Shown: positions 1 through 12,279 of the stretch, in pieces | How the letters are laid out: the number at the start of each line of letters is the position of its first letter | Position numbering within the stretch: position 1 is the first letter of the stretch | From: Paguma larvata | Lineage: Eukaryota > Chordata > Mammalia > Carnivora > Viverridae | NCBI GenBank assembly: GCA_030068075.1 | Contig: CM057829.1 | Span: forward strand, 90,009,889 to 90,073,888 | Length of the DNA stretch: 64,000 nt | Reading direction: 5' to 3' | Notes under the pieces: generated by a model | Told to the model about the DNA's origin: nothing | The model's input: the letters and a program-made list of their open reading frames with translations, nothing else | The model's database searches: none | Translations under genes and position numbers: made by a program

Positions 1-488
1 CCTGTCTATGAAATTGTCAATTAAGGCAAGAGCCTGCTATATTATTTATACGATTAAATTATTTCTGGTTCTTGACTATTTACAAAATGCCACAGTCACA
101 GTAAGATGTTTTTGAATATGTCAAGTAAGTACCTCAACTGAATAGAGCGTTTATAACTTCAAATGGACTATCGCCTGCTATTGATTTTGCTGTCCTGTTT
201 CTGCCACTGGGAAACACGAAGATCAATAAGTCACATAGGCCCTCACTGGGTGGTTTGAAGGTATATTTATTTAAAACCATTTCATTAATTCTTGTTTATT
301 ACGTTATTTAATCTACCTTAAAGCAGGTCTGCCAGTTTTTGATTTCAGAATTGTCAGAACTCTGAATGGGAGAGTCTGTAACACCTCAATAAATCAAAGA
401 ACAGTGAATGTGGATTCAAGTGCAGAGCTGTTCTTGACTGGCAGGGGGAAGGGGAGGGGCTTGGGCAAATCATTTTACCTCTGGGCAT

Positions 489-534
489 CTTCTCTGTCTC
501 TGTCTCTGTCTCTCTGTCTCTCTCTCCCTCCCTC
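489..534. repeat. (TCTCTG/TCTC)n pyrimidine microsatellite
   Basis: A run of TCTGTC and TCTC units abuts the 3' (T-rich) end of a minus-strand SINE. It may have grown from the SINE tail region or have been there before the insertion. Confidence 0.85.
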
Positions 535-728
535 TTAATGTTTATTTATTTTTGAGAGAGAGAGAATGTGGGCAGGGGAAGGGCAGAGAGAGAGGGGCAC
601 AGAAGATCTGAAGCTGGCTCCATGGTGACAGCAGAGAGCCCAAGGCAGGGTGGAACTCAAATAAACCACCAGATTATGACCTGAGCTGAAGTTGGACGCT
701 TAACCCACTGACCCACCCAAGTGCCCCG
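535..728 (-). mobile_element. Carnivore tRNA-Lys-derived SINE
   Basis: On the + strand the element begins TTAATGTTTATTTATTTTTG, followed by a GAGA-rich block and the reversed tRNA-like head ending in a degenerate GTGCCCC. The reversed A-box and B-box regions are recognisable but mutated, so the copy is not young. No clear target-site duplication was seen. Confidence 0.9.
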
Positions 729-1055
729 GGGCATTTGACTGTTATACTTTATTTACTTCATGATTTTCTATGAAGAAATGATGTAGTAAATGTAACAGCA
801 CTTTTAAAAATGTTATGACTAAATACAAATGTGTATACATATATGTGTATATGTATTTTTTTAAGTAGGTAAGTATATTAAGGACGATTCGTATATCTCA
901 AATACTCTTAAAGGTGAGGAAGAGCAGTTCTCACTATTCCCATTGCTCTGTGTTTTTTCTCATCTGACCTGCTAAGCCTTTCATGTTCCTGTGCTACCCT
1001 GGTAAGTTTCCCTCCACTTGGCCATATTTATAATGTTCTCTTAAAACCTTAACAT

Positions 1056-1097
1056 ACCTCCCCTGCTCATGCTCTGTCTGAAAAATAAACAAAAATC
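1056..1097 (+). mobile_element. Severely 5'-truncated SINE tail (about 42 bp)
   Basis: Only the last part of the carnivore SINE is present: CCCCTGCTCATGCTCTGTCT followed by an A-rich tail. It is flanked by near-identical repeats, AAAACCTTAACAT (1043-1055) and AAAAGCTTAACAT (1098-1110), which look like a target-site duplication. The tRNA head with the pol III promoter is absent, so the copy could not be transcribed by itself. Confidence 0.75.
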
Positions 1098-1469
1098 AAA
1101 AGCTTAACATGATTTTCTAAGGTGTAGCCTACCCAGCAAACTACAGGACAGTCTTAAAGTTTTCTTTCTAGAGCACTGATTCTCTTTTTCATTATTACTC
1201 GCCAGCCCCCAAGGAGCCTGTTTAGACATTGTTTTCCTAATTGCTCACACCATGAAATGTTAATACCACACATTTGTTCCTGCTCAGGAACCGATTTTGC
1301 CCTCAGGGAGTGATGTGGCAAAGCCTTCCTTCCCCCATCACAGAGAATGCACCCTTTACTGTCTCTAGATTCTAAATTGGAGGCTACATTTCCAGAAGCT
1401 TTTTAGCAGATTCCTCGGGTCTAAATGTACTGCAGCTAGCAGGATCTGTCGTAAGCCTCTGCTCTCCAG

Positions 1470-1640
1470 GCTGGGTTATCCTTCTGCAGTCACTTAATGT
1501 CTTTGGCTATAAAATGGTATTATATTTGCTGCTCCTAATGTGAGGATTAAGAGAGGTAATACCTAGAAAGCACTTAGCACTGTGGTCAGTACATGATAAA
1601 CACAAGTGTTCTTTATTGATATTTAATAACAGCCAAAAAT
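1470..1640 (+). mobile_element. MIR-like ancient SINE
   Basis: This segment follows the middle and 3' part of the mammalian-wide MIR pattern: a 'cactta-atgtcttt' stretch, 'ataaaatggtatta', 'gaggattaagagaggtaat', then 'aagcacttagcac'. It is strongly diverged and its borders are approximate. Confidence 0.6.
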
Positions 1641-1945
1641 TAAAAAAAAAGGAAAAGCATAGGGGTTCTAATGCTCTTAAGTTACACCACTTTGTACTTA
1701 CACAATGGTTATTCTAACTTATTAATTAAACTATATTCAGAGCTTAACCTTTGCTTCTGTTTTTCTTTTATATTGTTAGATTTGAGTCCATGTTTCAGCC
1801 TGCCATCTGCAAATTTAATTGGCTTTTATGGTTCTCATCCCAGATGAAAAAAAGAAAAAAAAATAACCAGCTACTGTTTTGGGGAGGACAAGGTCAGGGA
1901 GAGCCACAGGTATGCCCATATCCAACTGGTGATTTCCCCTTAGAA

Positions 1946-2054
1946 CAGTGGTTTTAACCTTGACCGTATAAATTGGACGGAGGAGCGACCTAGGTGTTGG
2001 AATTTTTAAAAGTTACCAGGTGATTATAATGTGAAGTAGGGTCAACAACTACCG
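1946..2054 (+). mobile_element. MER5-like nonautonomous hAT (Charlie) DNA transposon
   Basis: It begins CAGTGGTTTTAACC, the typical terminal sequence of MER5-type elements. The internal block TTTAAAAGTTACCAGGTGAT, followed by TATAATGTG, is also characteristic. The far inverted terminus is degraded or lost. These elements are ancient, shared by placental mammals and immobile. Confidence 0.6.
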
Positions 2055-2194
2055 TATATTCAGATATTTATTCCATTAAAATAGACCATCAGTCCCAGAT
2101 TTCTCTTTCTTTCTACGAGGATATTACTAGACTTTTCACAGAGTGATAGTACCATTTTGAAATCCAGATATACCTTATCTACAGAATTCATCTG

Positions 2195-2600
2195 TTGGAA
2201 GGGAAACTTTTCCTCTACCAACTTAGGTTCAAGGGGTTGGGCTCTGCAAATTGACAGTAGGCATGTTAACAGGAGAAAAAACTCTGAGTGAGAGTCTACA
2301 CTATGTACATGAGCAGACTATGAGCATGCACTAGTACTCAGTGATGAGTAACAATAAACGGCCAGAAGTAAACAGACGAACAAAAAAAGGGGGAGAGATT
2401 TCAGGCATCAGTGGGAAATTAACAAAGGCTGTATTGGACTTTTTGGAGCTAATAGGATGGACAGTCTTTCTTGATGGCAGCTGAATTCACAGGAAACTCC
2501 CTTGGGGGGCAATTAATGGCAGCTGTGTTTTCAGGGGACTGACTCACTTTAGTCAGATGAGGTAGATTCAGATTTCTTTCTGTATCTTCTGTAGTTCAGA
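2195..2600. repeat. LTR-like interspersed repeat, family unresolved
   Basis: The segment shares wording with another repeat at about 3500-3960. Both contain 'TTAACAGGAGAAAAA' and further downstream 'GGCCAGAAG'. This suggests two copies of one family, probably an old long terminal repeat, but I cannot name it or fix its ends. No internal retroviral coding sequence was seen. Confidence 0.35.
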
Positions 2601-2624
2601 TGTTTCACTTTAAAATAATTTTTA

Positions 2625-2836
2625 GTGTGCCTGGGTGGCTCAGTCAGTTAAGCATCCAACTCTTGGTTTTTACTTGGGTCATGATCTCATGGTTCATGGG
2701 TTTGAGCCCTGCATTGGGCTCTGTGGTAACACTGTAGAGCCTGCTTGGGATTCTGTCTTTTCCTCTCTCTCTGTCCTTACCTTGATCATGCTCTTTCTCT
2801 CTCAAATAAAATAAACTTAAAAAATTTTTTTTAAAT
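2625..2836 (+). mobile_element. Carnivore tRNA-Lys-derived SINE
   Basis: The head GTGTGCCTGGGTGGCTCAGT, a tRNA B-box-like region, a CT-rich segment and a tail of AAATAAAATAAACTT and A/T runs are all present. AAAATAATTTTTA just upstream and AAAATAATTTA at 2837-2847 resemble a target-site duplication. Confidence 0.92.
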
Positions 2837-3019
2837 AAAATAATTTATGCCCAAAATGCGATTCCATCATCTGATTACCTTTAAAACCAGGTAAGTATAG
2901 AATGACCCATAAATGCATAAAAAACAAAACAAAACAAACCAAACAAACCAAAAAGCAAGCTATATTCGTATGGCATAAGTGAGTGCTTCCTGTGTCCTAA
3001 TTTGGTTAAACTAGACTAA

Positions 3020-3110
3020 AAATTTGCCCTTGGTCAATAGCTAATAAATAGCAGAATTAAACCCAGGTTTACCTGACTCCAAGTGAACATTCTATTCTAC
3101 CACACTGTTC
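3020..3110 (+). mobile_element. MIR 3'-half remnant
   Basis: 'GCCCTTGGTCAATAGCTAAT' followed by 'AGCAGAATTAAACCCAGG' matches the conserved MIR core (consensus sense: gcccaaggtcacacagctag...gggattcgaacccagg). Only the core-to-3' part is recognisable. Confidence 0.65.
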
Positions 3111-3499
3111 TTAATATTGCTTAATGATCACTGCTTACTTTAGAGTTCTAATCAGGTTACTAAGTCATCATAAAATTTTACTTGGGATGATTGGCAGAAT
3201 ATGTCTTCTCTTATATCTGGAAGTATATAGGAATATACTTAGCAGAATATACTTTCTCCTATATCTGGCTCCTTAGAGGGACCTGTTTGGCTTATTTAAA
3301 AAAAAAAATTAGTACACTGGGATGCAATTCACTTGAACGTAGAAATTAAGAGCTATCTTCCTAATACTATCTTTCTATAGTTTTTCCTCCTTTCCCACCT
3401 AAATTGTGTTCTCTTTGCCAAGAAAAAGGAATTAAAATTGGAGCTTCATGGTTTCTTATTCTCTTTCTGGTCCCTGCCACTAACACTGTAGGGGAGGAA

Positions 3500-3960
3500 A
3501 AAGTTTTCTGCTCTTACAGTCCTTGGTTGGGTCTGAAAATTAAAGTGACAAAGACAGATTAACAGGAGAAAAACATACAAATGTGTTTAATATAAGTTTT
3601 ATGTGGCACAGCAGCCTTCATAAAGAAATAAAGGCCAGAAGAAAAGACCTGAGTATATTTATGGTAGGTTTAATGAAGTTTGGACAATCATGGAAGAATA
3701 ATGATAGTTTAAGAAGTACAAGGTAATCATAATAAACCAAGGGACATTTAGCAAGACCTGTTTGTCAGGATTTTCTTGGCATCACTTTGTCTTCTGAGAT
3801 AAGGATGCTCCTTTCCTTCAGGTGTAGAGAGGGCTCCTCTCACATGAGGGTTTTATGAGCTGTTTCAGAGAAGAATGATGGGAAGTTAAGGGGAGGAAGT
3901 CAAAGTGACCTTCCTGCTGCTACCAATTTTTCAAACTCCTTCAGCTTAAACTAGTCAGTA
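3500..3960. repeat. LTR-like interspersed repeat, related to 2195-2600
   Basis: It shares the motif GATTAACAGGAGAAAAACAT and the 'aggccagaag' block with the upstream repeat. This suggests a dispersed family, possibly an old endogenous-retrovirus LTR. There is no open reading frame of note. The class is unresolved. Confidence 0.35.
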
Positions 3961-6480
3961 TGACAATTGCCATATTTTGGGGTAGTATGTCCTTCATGAA
4001 CCTCATCAACACCAACCTTCAACACAGGATACTACCTATTTGGTAGGCTCTATCATTTCTTTTTTTTTTTTTTTCATCCTTGCTTAAAAAATAATTAATG
4101 TTAGAGTAGATGTTATAGTTGCTTTATCTGGACACTAAGTTAATTTTGAGACTCCTTGTAGGTAAGCTGAAAAGCAAGCAAAATGATTTATGCAATTCTT
4201 ATAACTAAAGGGACAATATTTTATTAGTTCATTTGAAAACATGTTTTTTCACTTTGTAGAAATTTATTAAATTAATTCTTATGTAAAGAACATTAAACAT
4301 GATCTGAAAAGACTGCATATAGCATTGTTCAGAGTTAGTTTTTTTCAACTTCTGCTAAAAGTTGAGGATATAATATCAATATATTATTCAATGAAAGAAT
4401 ATCCATTGGTAGCAGAAAGTATTATAAATAAGACTAGATTTTGGAGATCTAAATTTTAGATATGTGCAACTTAGGGAGTACATAGAGGGAATAGCTGCTA
4501 TATCACTATGTTCTTCCACTTGAGAGCCCCGGTATAGCAAAGGGCTAAACTTGGTAGGTCTGCTATCCTAGTGCTGATTAACAATAGGGTCAGTATTTAA
4601 AAGCACCTGGCAGAGTGATGCATTTATAAAGACTGATCGGCATTCTTAGCCAAGTGGACAGAGGGACAGTTTACTTATGAATAGATGGTCAGTATGAGAT
4701 TATATTGCAAAATTTAGTATTTTTTTTTTAAATGAGTCTCAAAGCTTGATGCCACTTACAAAACTAAGAATAAGGAAAGAAAAGTTTCTTATCCCTACGC
4801 TTCCCATGCAGCTACATTTTTAGAGGTTTCCTAGTATCCCTCCTCATCAGGATCGCTTGCCATTGTACCATTTTAATTTAGATTTTCAGATTCCTTTTTA
4901 TTTCTTTCTAATTGAGTTATCTCACCATATAAGAATATTTTAGATCTTTCTGTTTTCTGAAACTTTTCAAATCTGATTTCTTAAAATGTGGACTAAATTA
5001 TAATTTAATCTCATAATTCTCATCTTCTAAACTACCCTTCCTCGAGATTACCCTGAACATTAGGATGGCAAGTCATCTGGAATCCCATCGTTCCAACTTG
5101 ACTACCAGTTTCTTCTTATTGATTCAAAGTCTCTGTACTGCTGCCTCTGGCATCAGAGGCATTAAATTGCGTCAGCCAGGCAAGCAAAGAAATAATTTCT
5201 TTAGTTGAATAACACTCCAAGGAGAGTTGAATGCTCTTTTTCCTCCCTCCTTCCTATCCTTTGTATTGCTCATAATTCTAGCATTTTTGTATGTGAACAT
5301 GGAATAATTCTCCATTTCAGTCATATACCTACATAGTCTATATTATCCTCACAAATGGCACCACTTACAATCCAGTCTCCTTTTATTGTCAACGTCCTGC
5401 TTGCTACCTTCAAATTTCTATCTCAGCAGGTAAGATAGATTTCATTATTCTAACCCTTCCTTCTAACAGTCTTGTTTCTTCAGTTATTAAACTATGCACT
5501 TGCACTGCTGCATTCTAATACCGAATCCTTCAATTTCCCCTGACAAATACACATGCATGGAAGTGAATGGACATGCACATACATATCCTTTTTATTATAA
5601 AATGCTGGTCATTGATATATAGTTATCTGAGGACAGAGGTATTTTCTATAATCCACTGATGTTCTTCTATGAACATCTTGGAAAACTTCCTAATGTCTTT
5701 CTTTCTGTGTCATATTTAATATAATTTTTATAAGCCTTGTTAATATTTTTTGTATTTTTTCTCTGTATAAATTTTACTTTAAAATACTCCGAATTAGATC
5801 AGCAATTCAGCAGGAATTTAATATTCTTCCATATGAAAACGTATTCCAATCTTAGCCAATGGCCACCTATTTTGGTATCTTAAATCATGAGTTTGCTGCA
5901 ACCTATTTAACTAGCAGCTCAGCATTTGTTTCTTTCCTAAATCACATGTTACATCAGAGAAAGAGTTTATAACAACAACTGGGTCCTAGGAGCCCTTAGT
6001 TTTCTACCGAGATCATCATAGCTTCTAGAAATGGTTTGCATCTTTATCGTGACCGCATCATTGATAACCGCATGAACCCGAAAGCATGAGTAGTTGTCAG
6101 CAGGTATGACAAGTTTTGGCATTTTATCCATTATGTCCCTGACACGTGTTCTAGAAAGAGAGTGCACTTTCTGTTTGGCTTTGACAAGTCTACGTAAAAT
6201 TCATTCTTTCTTCTTGGTGAATGACAGGATTTATGTAATTAGATAGCCTTAATTCTTTCTTGAAAAGAAAGAAAGACTTATTTCCTTTTAAGTCATTAAT
6301 ATATCTGGTTTCTTAACTGTTTTGGAATTTCTGTGCTTCATAACTGTAATTCATATACACATGGATATCTCAGTTTATTGAGCCAATAATAATATATTTC
6401 AAAAACATAATTCAAAGATTAATAATATATTTTAATAACAATATAGACATTAATATTGATAGACATATCATTCACTATCA
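3961..6480. other. Intronic sequence without identified features
   Basis: AT-rich sequence with a poly-T run near 4060-4074. The minus-strand ORF at 5967-6167 (66 codons) has no domain I recognise. Parts of 5040-5540 could be very old L2, but I cannot support that firmly. Confidence 0.5.
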
Positions 6481-6491
6481 TTTGGGTTGTT

Positions 6492-6630
6492 AATGGGCAT
6501 TGAGGAGGTCACTTGTTAGGATGAGCACTGAGTGTTGTTTGTAAGCAATGAATGGAAATCTACCCCCAAAACCACACTACACACTGTACGTTAGCCAATG
6601 TGACAATAAATTATATGAAATAAATAAATA
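6492..6630 (+). mobile_element. L1 3'-end fragment
   Basis: The wording 'GGATGAGCACTGAGTGTTG', followed by 'gtaagcaatgaat', 'acactgtacgttagccaatg' and 'gacaataaattatatgaaa', is typical of carnivore L1 3' ends. It ends in an AAATAAATAAATAA tail. The copy is severely 5' truncated and contains no coding part. Confidence 0.8.
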
Positions 6631-6639
6631 ATAAATAAG

Positions 6640-8320
6640 TACACAATATCTGTATACTAATTAAATTCGGTTGAAAGTAGAGACAAAGACCATCTCTATG
6701 GCTTTTGAGGTCACAGTGCATGAAGGAGAGAAAATTGTAATACAGAATTTATCTTTGTATATTATTAAACCACAATTATATCTTACTTTGTTCTCTGGCT
6801 GACGAGCCATGTGCTATACAGGCCACAGCCAGAGTCTCTGTAGGAAGATTTCAAATACTGCCAAGTCAGAAGGAGATACCAGCCAAAGGGATCTGGCATT
6901 GCAGTTGCTAGAATTTCTCCTGAAAATGTTCATCTTTTAGACAAAAATAAACAAAATGATGTTACCATAGTACCTACCACATAAAAAACTCAGGGACAAA
7001 TCCTGGTTGAGTTAATGTAAGTTATAGTATGATGTAGAAATGTAAAACATATAAATGAAAAATATTCATACAGGCAAAATTAATGAATACTTTGGAGTTC
7101 GCTATTTCTTATTCTAAGAGTTGTTAGAAATAAAATAGACTAAGATGTATTATCTACTGGGGAATGTCATAGAATACAGAAATAATTTGGTTCTACCAAT
7201 TTTTTGATCAATTTAGCACAAAGCAGATAATTAAATAAAAATTATTTAGTGGCAATAAAATTTGTATTCTGGGAGTTAATTATCCTTGTTCATTACAGGA
7301 CAAATTAATGATAGGGAATTGTGGTACAACTAAAGACTTTAATAAGGATATTAAATATATTAATTAAACCATATGAAATTGTCATTTTTATAAGTCAAAA
7401 ACGGTTGGTGTCTATAATTTCATATGCTTCAACCTAAATAATTTTAATACATTATTTACATTAACATTATAAATAATTATGTAAATGTCTCCCTTTTCAC
7501 CAAACTATGAGTTCTGGCAATGCAAGGTTATTGATGTATGTACCCCAGGATATATCACAGTACCTGATACCCAGTAAGTGCTAAAAAAAATGTTGAGTTG
7601 ACGTTTAGTTGGATAAGAACCTGACACTATTTTCCGGGATAATTATCTCCCACATTTTGATTGACTATGGCTCAAAATGCATGTATGCTTATTAGTTACA
7701 AATTATGTTTTAATTCATCAGAATGTTATGTACATTGTAAAACACATATGCAAATATTTAACATTTTTAGATTTTTTTGTTTGTTTAAGGAGAATAGATT
7801 AGAAAAACCATCAAATTTTTGTCTAAAAATAATTATTAAATTTGCAACAAGTGCTTACAAAGAACCAGACCTAATTTAAATCTGACTGTTTTCCTTTTCA
7901 TTATTTATTTTTAAAGAAGCTGAACTAGGGCAAAGAAAAGAGACCAGTGTTTTTTAAGTACCTGGAATAAGAAAGATAAATTTAAGTTAATAAATTTACA
8001 TATCACAAAGGAAGTGCTATTTCTGCTAAACAGATGTCAAAGCAGAGTCTCTGAGATGTTAGATCCAGAGCCTGACTATAAAATCTAGTTTAACATGTGG
8101 CTTCCATTCAACTGATGATGATGGTAATATTTCTTCATTGGAGTGTATAAATGAGGGTTAAAAATTGTACTTATATCACATATTTAGGCATCTTATATCT
8201 ATATGATATGTAAATGAAAAATGGTTTTCCTTTCATCATGAACAAGCAAGACTTATAAAAGCAACTGTTCAGTGTTTATTCACTTCTTGGTTTCTTTCTA
8301 TAGCAACAGCAATAGCAAGA
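6640..8320. other. Intronic sequence without identified features
   Basis: Very AT-rich sequence with scattered short ORFs of no recognisable similarity. No repeat family, RNA gene or exon could be supported here. Confidence 0.5.
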
Positions 8321-8324
8321 CAAG

Positions 8325-8550
8325 ACTACTATTATTTATTAGGTACTTATATGCACTAGATTTTATGATAAATATTTTATCAAAAATTGCCTCATTGAGG
8401 TAATAATTTCCTGGTTGAGATACTATTTTTACCATTTTGTACTTGTATATATACTTAGGCTTAGAGAGACTAAGTTGGCTAGTTTCACACTGTAGGTTAA
8501 GTAGCATGGCTGGGTTTTGAACATAAGTTTCTTGAAAACCAAAGCCCATA
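8325..8550 (+). mobile_element. MIR-like ancient SINE
   Basis: The pattern 'tatttattaggtacttatatgcac', then 'tttaccattttg', 'cttaggcttagagagactaag' and 'ctgggttttgaac' follows the MIR consensus from 5' to 3'. The copy is heavily diverged and spans most of the family length. Confidence 0.65.
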
Positions 8551-9339
8551 TTCAGTAATCACAATAAATACTGCTTTCGGTTTCCTAAAAGCCAGATTTT
8601 GTGATGTGTACACGATGCTTGCTTTTTTTACCCTGCTCACAAAAGTTCGGATAAATGTGTTTGAAAACTACTCAGTCATATCCATTGGAAATTGGATAGA
8701 AAATAAAAATATCAAACCTTGTAGCATAATCCTCTCTCCTCGCAGTGACATAGCCAGTATTTCTTCCATGGGTGCTGATTAATGACACACTAAGTCACAG
8801 GGCTATTGCACATATCTATAGCACCAGCTATAGTTACAAGATTCATCAATGTCTTGATGCTATGGCAAGAAAAAGGATTCAAGCGAAATGATGCAATTAT
8901 TTTCTGGTAGTTCCAAGATTCTTGTTTCTGAACCTTTAGCAGCTGAATGGTCAGAGAGAGAGAAGTACTGTAACTGCGTATCACTTGATCAAGGCTTGTG
9001 GATGAGTTGCAGATAGACATATGATCAATAGAAGAATGGTAGACTCCCCATGCTTTCTTTCACATAAGCCTGCTGGCTATTTCTTTCACTGCTTTTTCAT
9101 TTACATGTCATGCCTTTTCTAAAGTAAACAAGGCAAATGATTCAAGACTATTCTCTGAAAATATATTGTCATTTAATTTCAAGTTAATATCAAGTTCTCT
9201 CAACTTATGGACCTTTATGGTATAGGGGAAATGGTGCTGGATTCAGAAGCAAAATATTGACATTCCCTTTCCTGTGTACTAGTTGTCAGTCTCTAAAGTG
9301 ACTTCTATTTCCTAAACTTCTTTTTTTCTTTTATTTTTC

Positions 9340-9444
9340 ATTTTTTATTTTCTATTGTAATTTTTAAATATGTGCAAAAGTGGAAAGAATAGTAATAGCA
9401 AACTCTTATCTACTCTACCTAGCTTCAAAAATTACCAGCTCACC
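9340..9444. repeat. Ancient interspersed repeat, probably L1M type (left part)
   Basis: 'GTGGAAAGAATAGTAATAGC' and 'ctacctagcttcaaaaattaccagctcacc' resemble a widespread old mammalian repeat that I associate with ancient L1. The copy is interrupted by the short L1 tail at 9445-9549 and resumes afterwards. Orientation is not assigned. Confidence 0.5.
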
Positions 9445-9549
9445 ACTGGGTATTATATGTAAGTAATGAGTCACTAAATTCTATTCCTGAAATCATTATT
9501 ACACTATATGTTAACTAACTTGGATTTAAATAAAAATAAATAAATAAAC
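9445..9549 (+). mobile_element. Short L1 3'-end insertion with TSD
   Basis: The insert carries the carnivore L1 3' tail words 'cctgaaatcattattacac', 'tatatgttaactaacttgg' and an A-rich end with AAATAAATAAATAAA. It is bounded by ATTACCAGCTCACC (9431-9444) and ATTACTAGCTCACC (9550-9563), a 14-bp target-site duplication with one mismatch. Confidence 0.88.
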
Positions 9550-9870
9550 ATTACTAGCTCACCCTACCATTTCATTTCATTTCTATGCCCTTATTCCCCC
9601 ACCATGTTATATCATAGTAAATCCCAAATATCACATCATTTTATTCATAAATATTACTTATGTATCACTGAAAAATGACTTTAAAAAAACACGTATAACC
9701 AAAATAACAGCACAGTACATAATTAACTAATAATTCCTTAACATCATCAAATACACATTGTTTTAATTTTTAGACATCTTATAGACTTCTTTTTGTTTCT
9801 TTATGGTTGGGTTTTTAGAATTGTGATCCAAATAAGAGGGATTCGTTATGATAGGCTGACATTATTGCAC
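9550..9870. repeat. Ancient interspersed repeat, probably L1M type (right part)
   Basis: This continues the repeat left of the L1 insertion: 'gtaaatcccaaatatcacatcattttattcataaat', 'aataattccttaacatcatcaaat' and 'attgtgatccaaataag' occur in the expected order. Confidence 0.5.
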
Positions 9871-12279
9871 TGTCTGGATTTTGCTGATTGTATCCCCATG
9901 GTAATCTTTAATGTTTCGCTGTCCTCTATATTTTCTGTAAATTGGTAGTTGGTTCTAAAGACTTAATCACATGTAGGTTTTGCTTGTTTGCTTTTTGGGC
10001 AAAACTACTGTATTGATGATATTGTGTTCTTCCATCAGAAGGCACTTAATATTTATTTGCTTCTTGTGATGTTATGAGCCAAAGATAATCGATTCTCAGA
10101 CTCATTAATTCAAAGGGGCCAAATGGTGAGATTCTATTTTTCTCATTTCTTTCTTATTTGTTAGCTGGGATACTTCTGAAAGAAAAATATCCCTTATTTA
10201 CTATCTAGTTTCCCAGTTATATAATTTCATGTTGGAAAGGAAGAATAAATGATTAATTATTTCCCTTTCTATCCCAGTTTGCAAAATAATAAATTGGTTC
10301 ATTATCATCTATCAACTGTGATCAGTTAGTTTTTTTTATATTATGAAAAACTGTAATGAAATATATTTATTATATTTTAATCCATTTTGGTTATTATTAT
10401 TATTCTTGATTTGCAAGTTTATCTTGTCCATTGTGAATCTCTTCAAGAGAGCCTGTAAACAATTTTGACTCAAACCTATTTCTCATCAATAATATCCTTT
10501 ATTAAGCATTAACAAGTTTTTCCAGGTTTATCTTGTATATTATTTTGCATCAACCCTAGAATAAGCAATATATCCAAGGAGCCTAGTTCATTTTATATGA
10601 ACACTGAAGGTACTCATTGCTATTGAGTTGGTCTTATTTTAGGACTTTTCAGTGGATCCGTGAAATAATTATTTTCTTTTTAATTATAATAAGACACATC
10701 ATGACTTTATTTTGATAATTCAAATTTAGAACTACAGGAATTTTATTTATCCTCTTCAGTTTTATGGCTATATCTCCTTTCCTCAACAGGAAATTGAGAT
10801 TCAAGTGAGAATCCAGTTTTCAATGATACTAGAAATGATAGAATTAGAATGTCACATAGTGAGTCATTTGGTTTATCTCACATACATACTTATGAATTTT
10901 GAAGTTGCCAATACCAACACTACACATGTAATGTAATATGAGGAATGATATTGTGTATATAAAAGTGCTCCGTAAATCCAAAGTTAAACTGTTTTTAAAT
11001 AGAATCATGAACATACTTTGGAAGTATTTCCACAAGTCTCCAAATGGAAAACATGGTTAGGTGTATGATATAGACTGGTACAGAACTTATATTAGCAGGT
11101 AAACTTTTCATTGTAAATCTGTAAAACTGTAAAATTGAACATTTCAAGTCGACATGTAAAATAATAAGGCTATCGTCATCATCCCACTTCCAAAACCCTT
11201 TGGTGTGAAATTCCTAAGAACGTTATAAGATTTCCGAAGAAAGAAGACTTTCTGTTATAAGGCGAGAAACCACTTTGTCCTTCTTTCCTAAGATCAAGAA
11301 TTTAAATTCACAATACAATCTGGTGTTTTCCTTACTGATGGTCCAAAGTCTTTCTGGGAAAAATGAACTTGTATATAATTATGAATATAATCCATGAAAA
11401 TATAGCATTTATTTTCTTTCTACTTTTAAAAGAATCTGGCCATTAATAATTACTAATCAATTAATTTTGTATTTATATGACAAAGAAAAAAAAGGACCAT
11501 AACTTTTTTGAAAATTTGTGCCTTACTTTTCTACTTCATGATAATTGATAGTTTCATGGCATACTAATGCAGCTTTGCTGGGAGTTTCTACTGTGTGAAA
11601 TAATATAGAATATTGATAATGTAGAAAAATAAAATATTAACACAAGTTAAATATTTACCAATTAATACAAATTATACAAAATAATACAAATTATAGTTTT
11701 ATTAATTTCTAAGAATGTTCTTCCTAGTACCTTTTAAAATTTTCATTAATTAGTTTGCTTTCATAAGTTGAGGTATCAAATATTATTAAAAATTATGTGA
11801 ATTGAATTATGGAATGAAGGATAATAATACATTATTTTTGCTAAATAAAAATAAAAGAAAATACCCAAGTAACAGTTCAGTAGAAGAAATGTCACATTTT
11901 CTCTTTATATAGATTAATCCTTCTATAACCATATGATCTTGATGATACAAAAATGACGTTTGGCAAAATCATTCATTGTATATTTTAGGATTATTTTCAG
12001 AATTTGGAATTTAGGTAAAGGTATTCGTATACTCTAATTAGCTTATACAGATATTGAATGATAATCTCACCCCAAAAAGTTCTTTAATTTATATATCAAA
12101 GTAAAATTTTGAAAGGTGAATAGCTATCTAAGTTACATTTTGTATATAACTAGTTGTCCTGTCTCAAATTTGCTTGAGATAACAAAGATACTGTGGTGTA
12201 GAAGACAGTGCAATGGGTTATGTTACAGGGTCTGGGTTCTAAAATTCCCTGGCCCACTTAGCTCTCTCATCTGAAATCT
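9871..12279. other. Intronic sequence without identified features
   Basis: AT-rich sequence with no recognised repeat family or exon. The short ORF at 10844-11035 on the minus strand shows no recognisable similarity. Confidence 0.5.
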
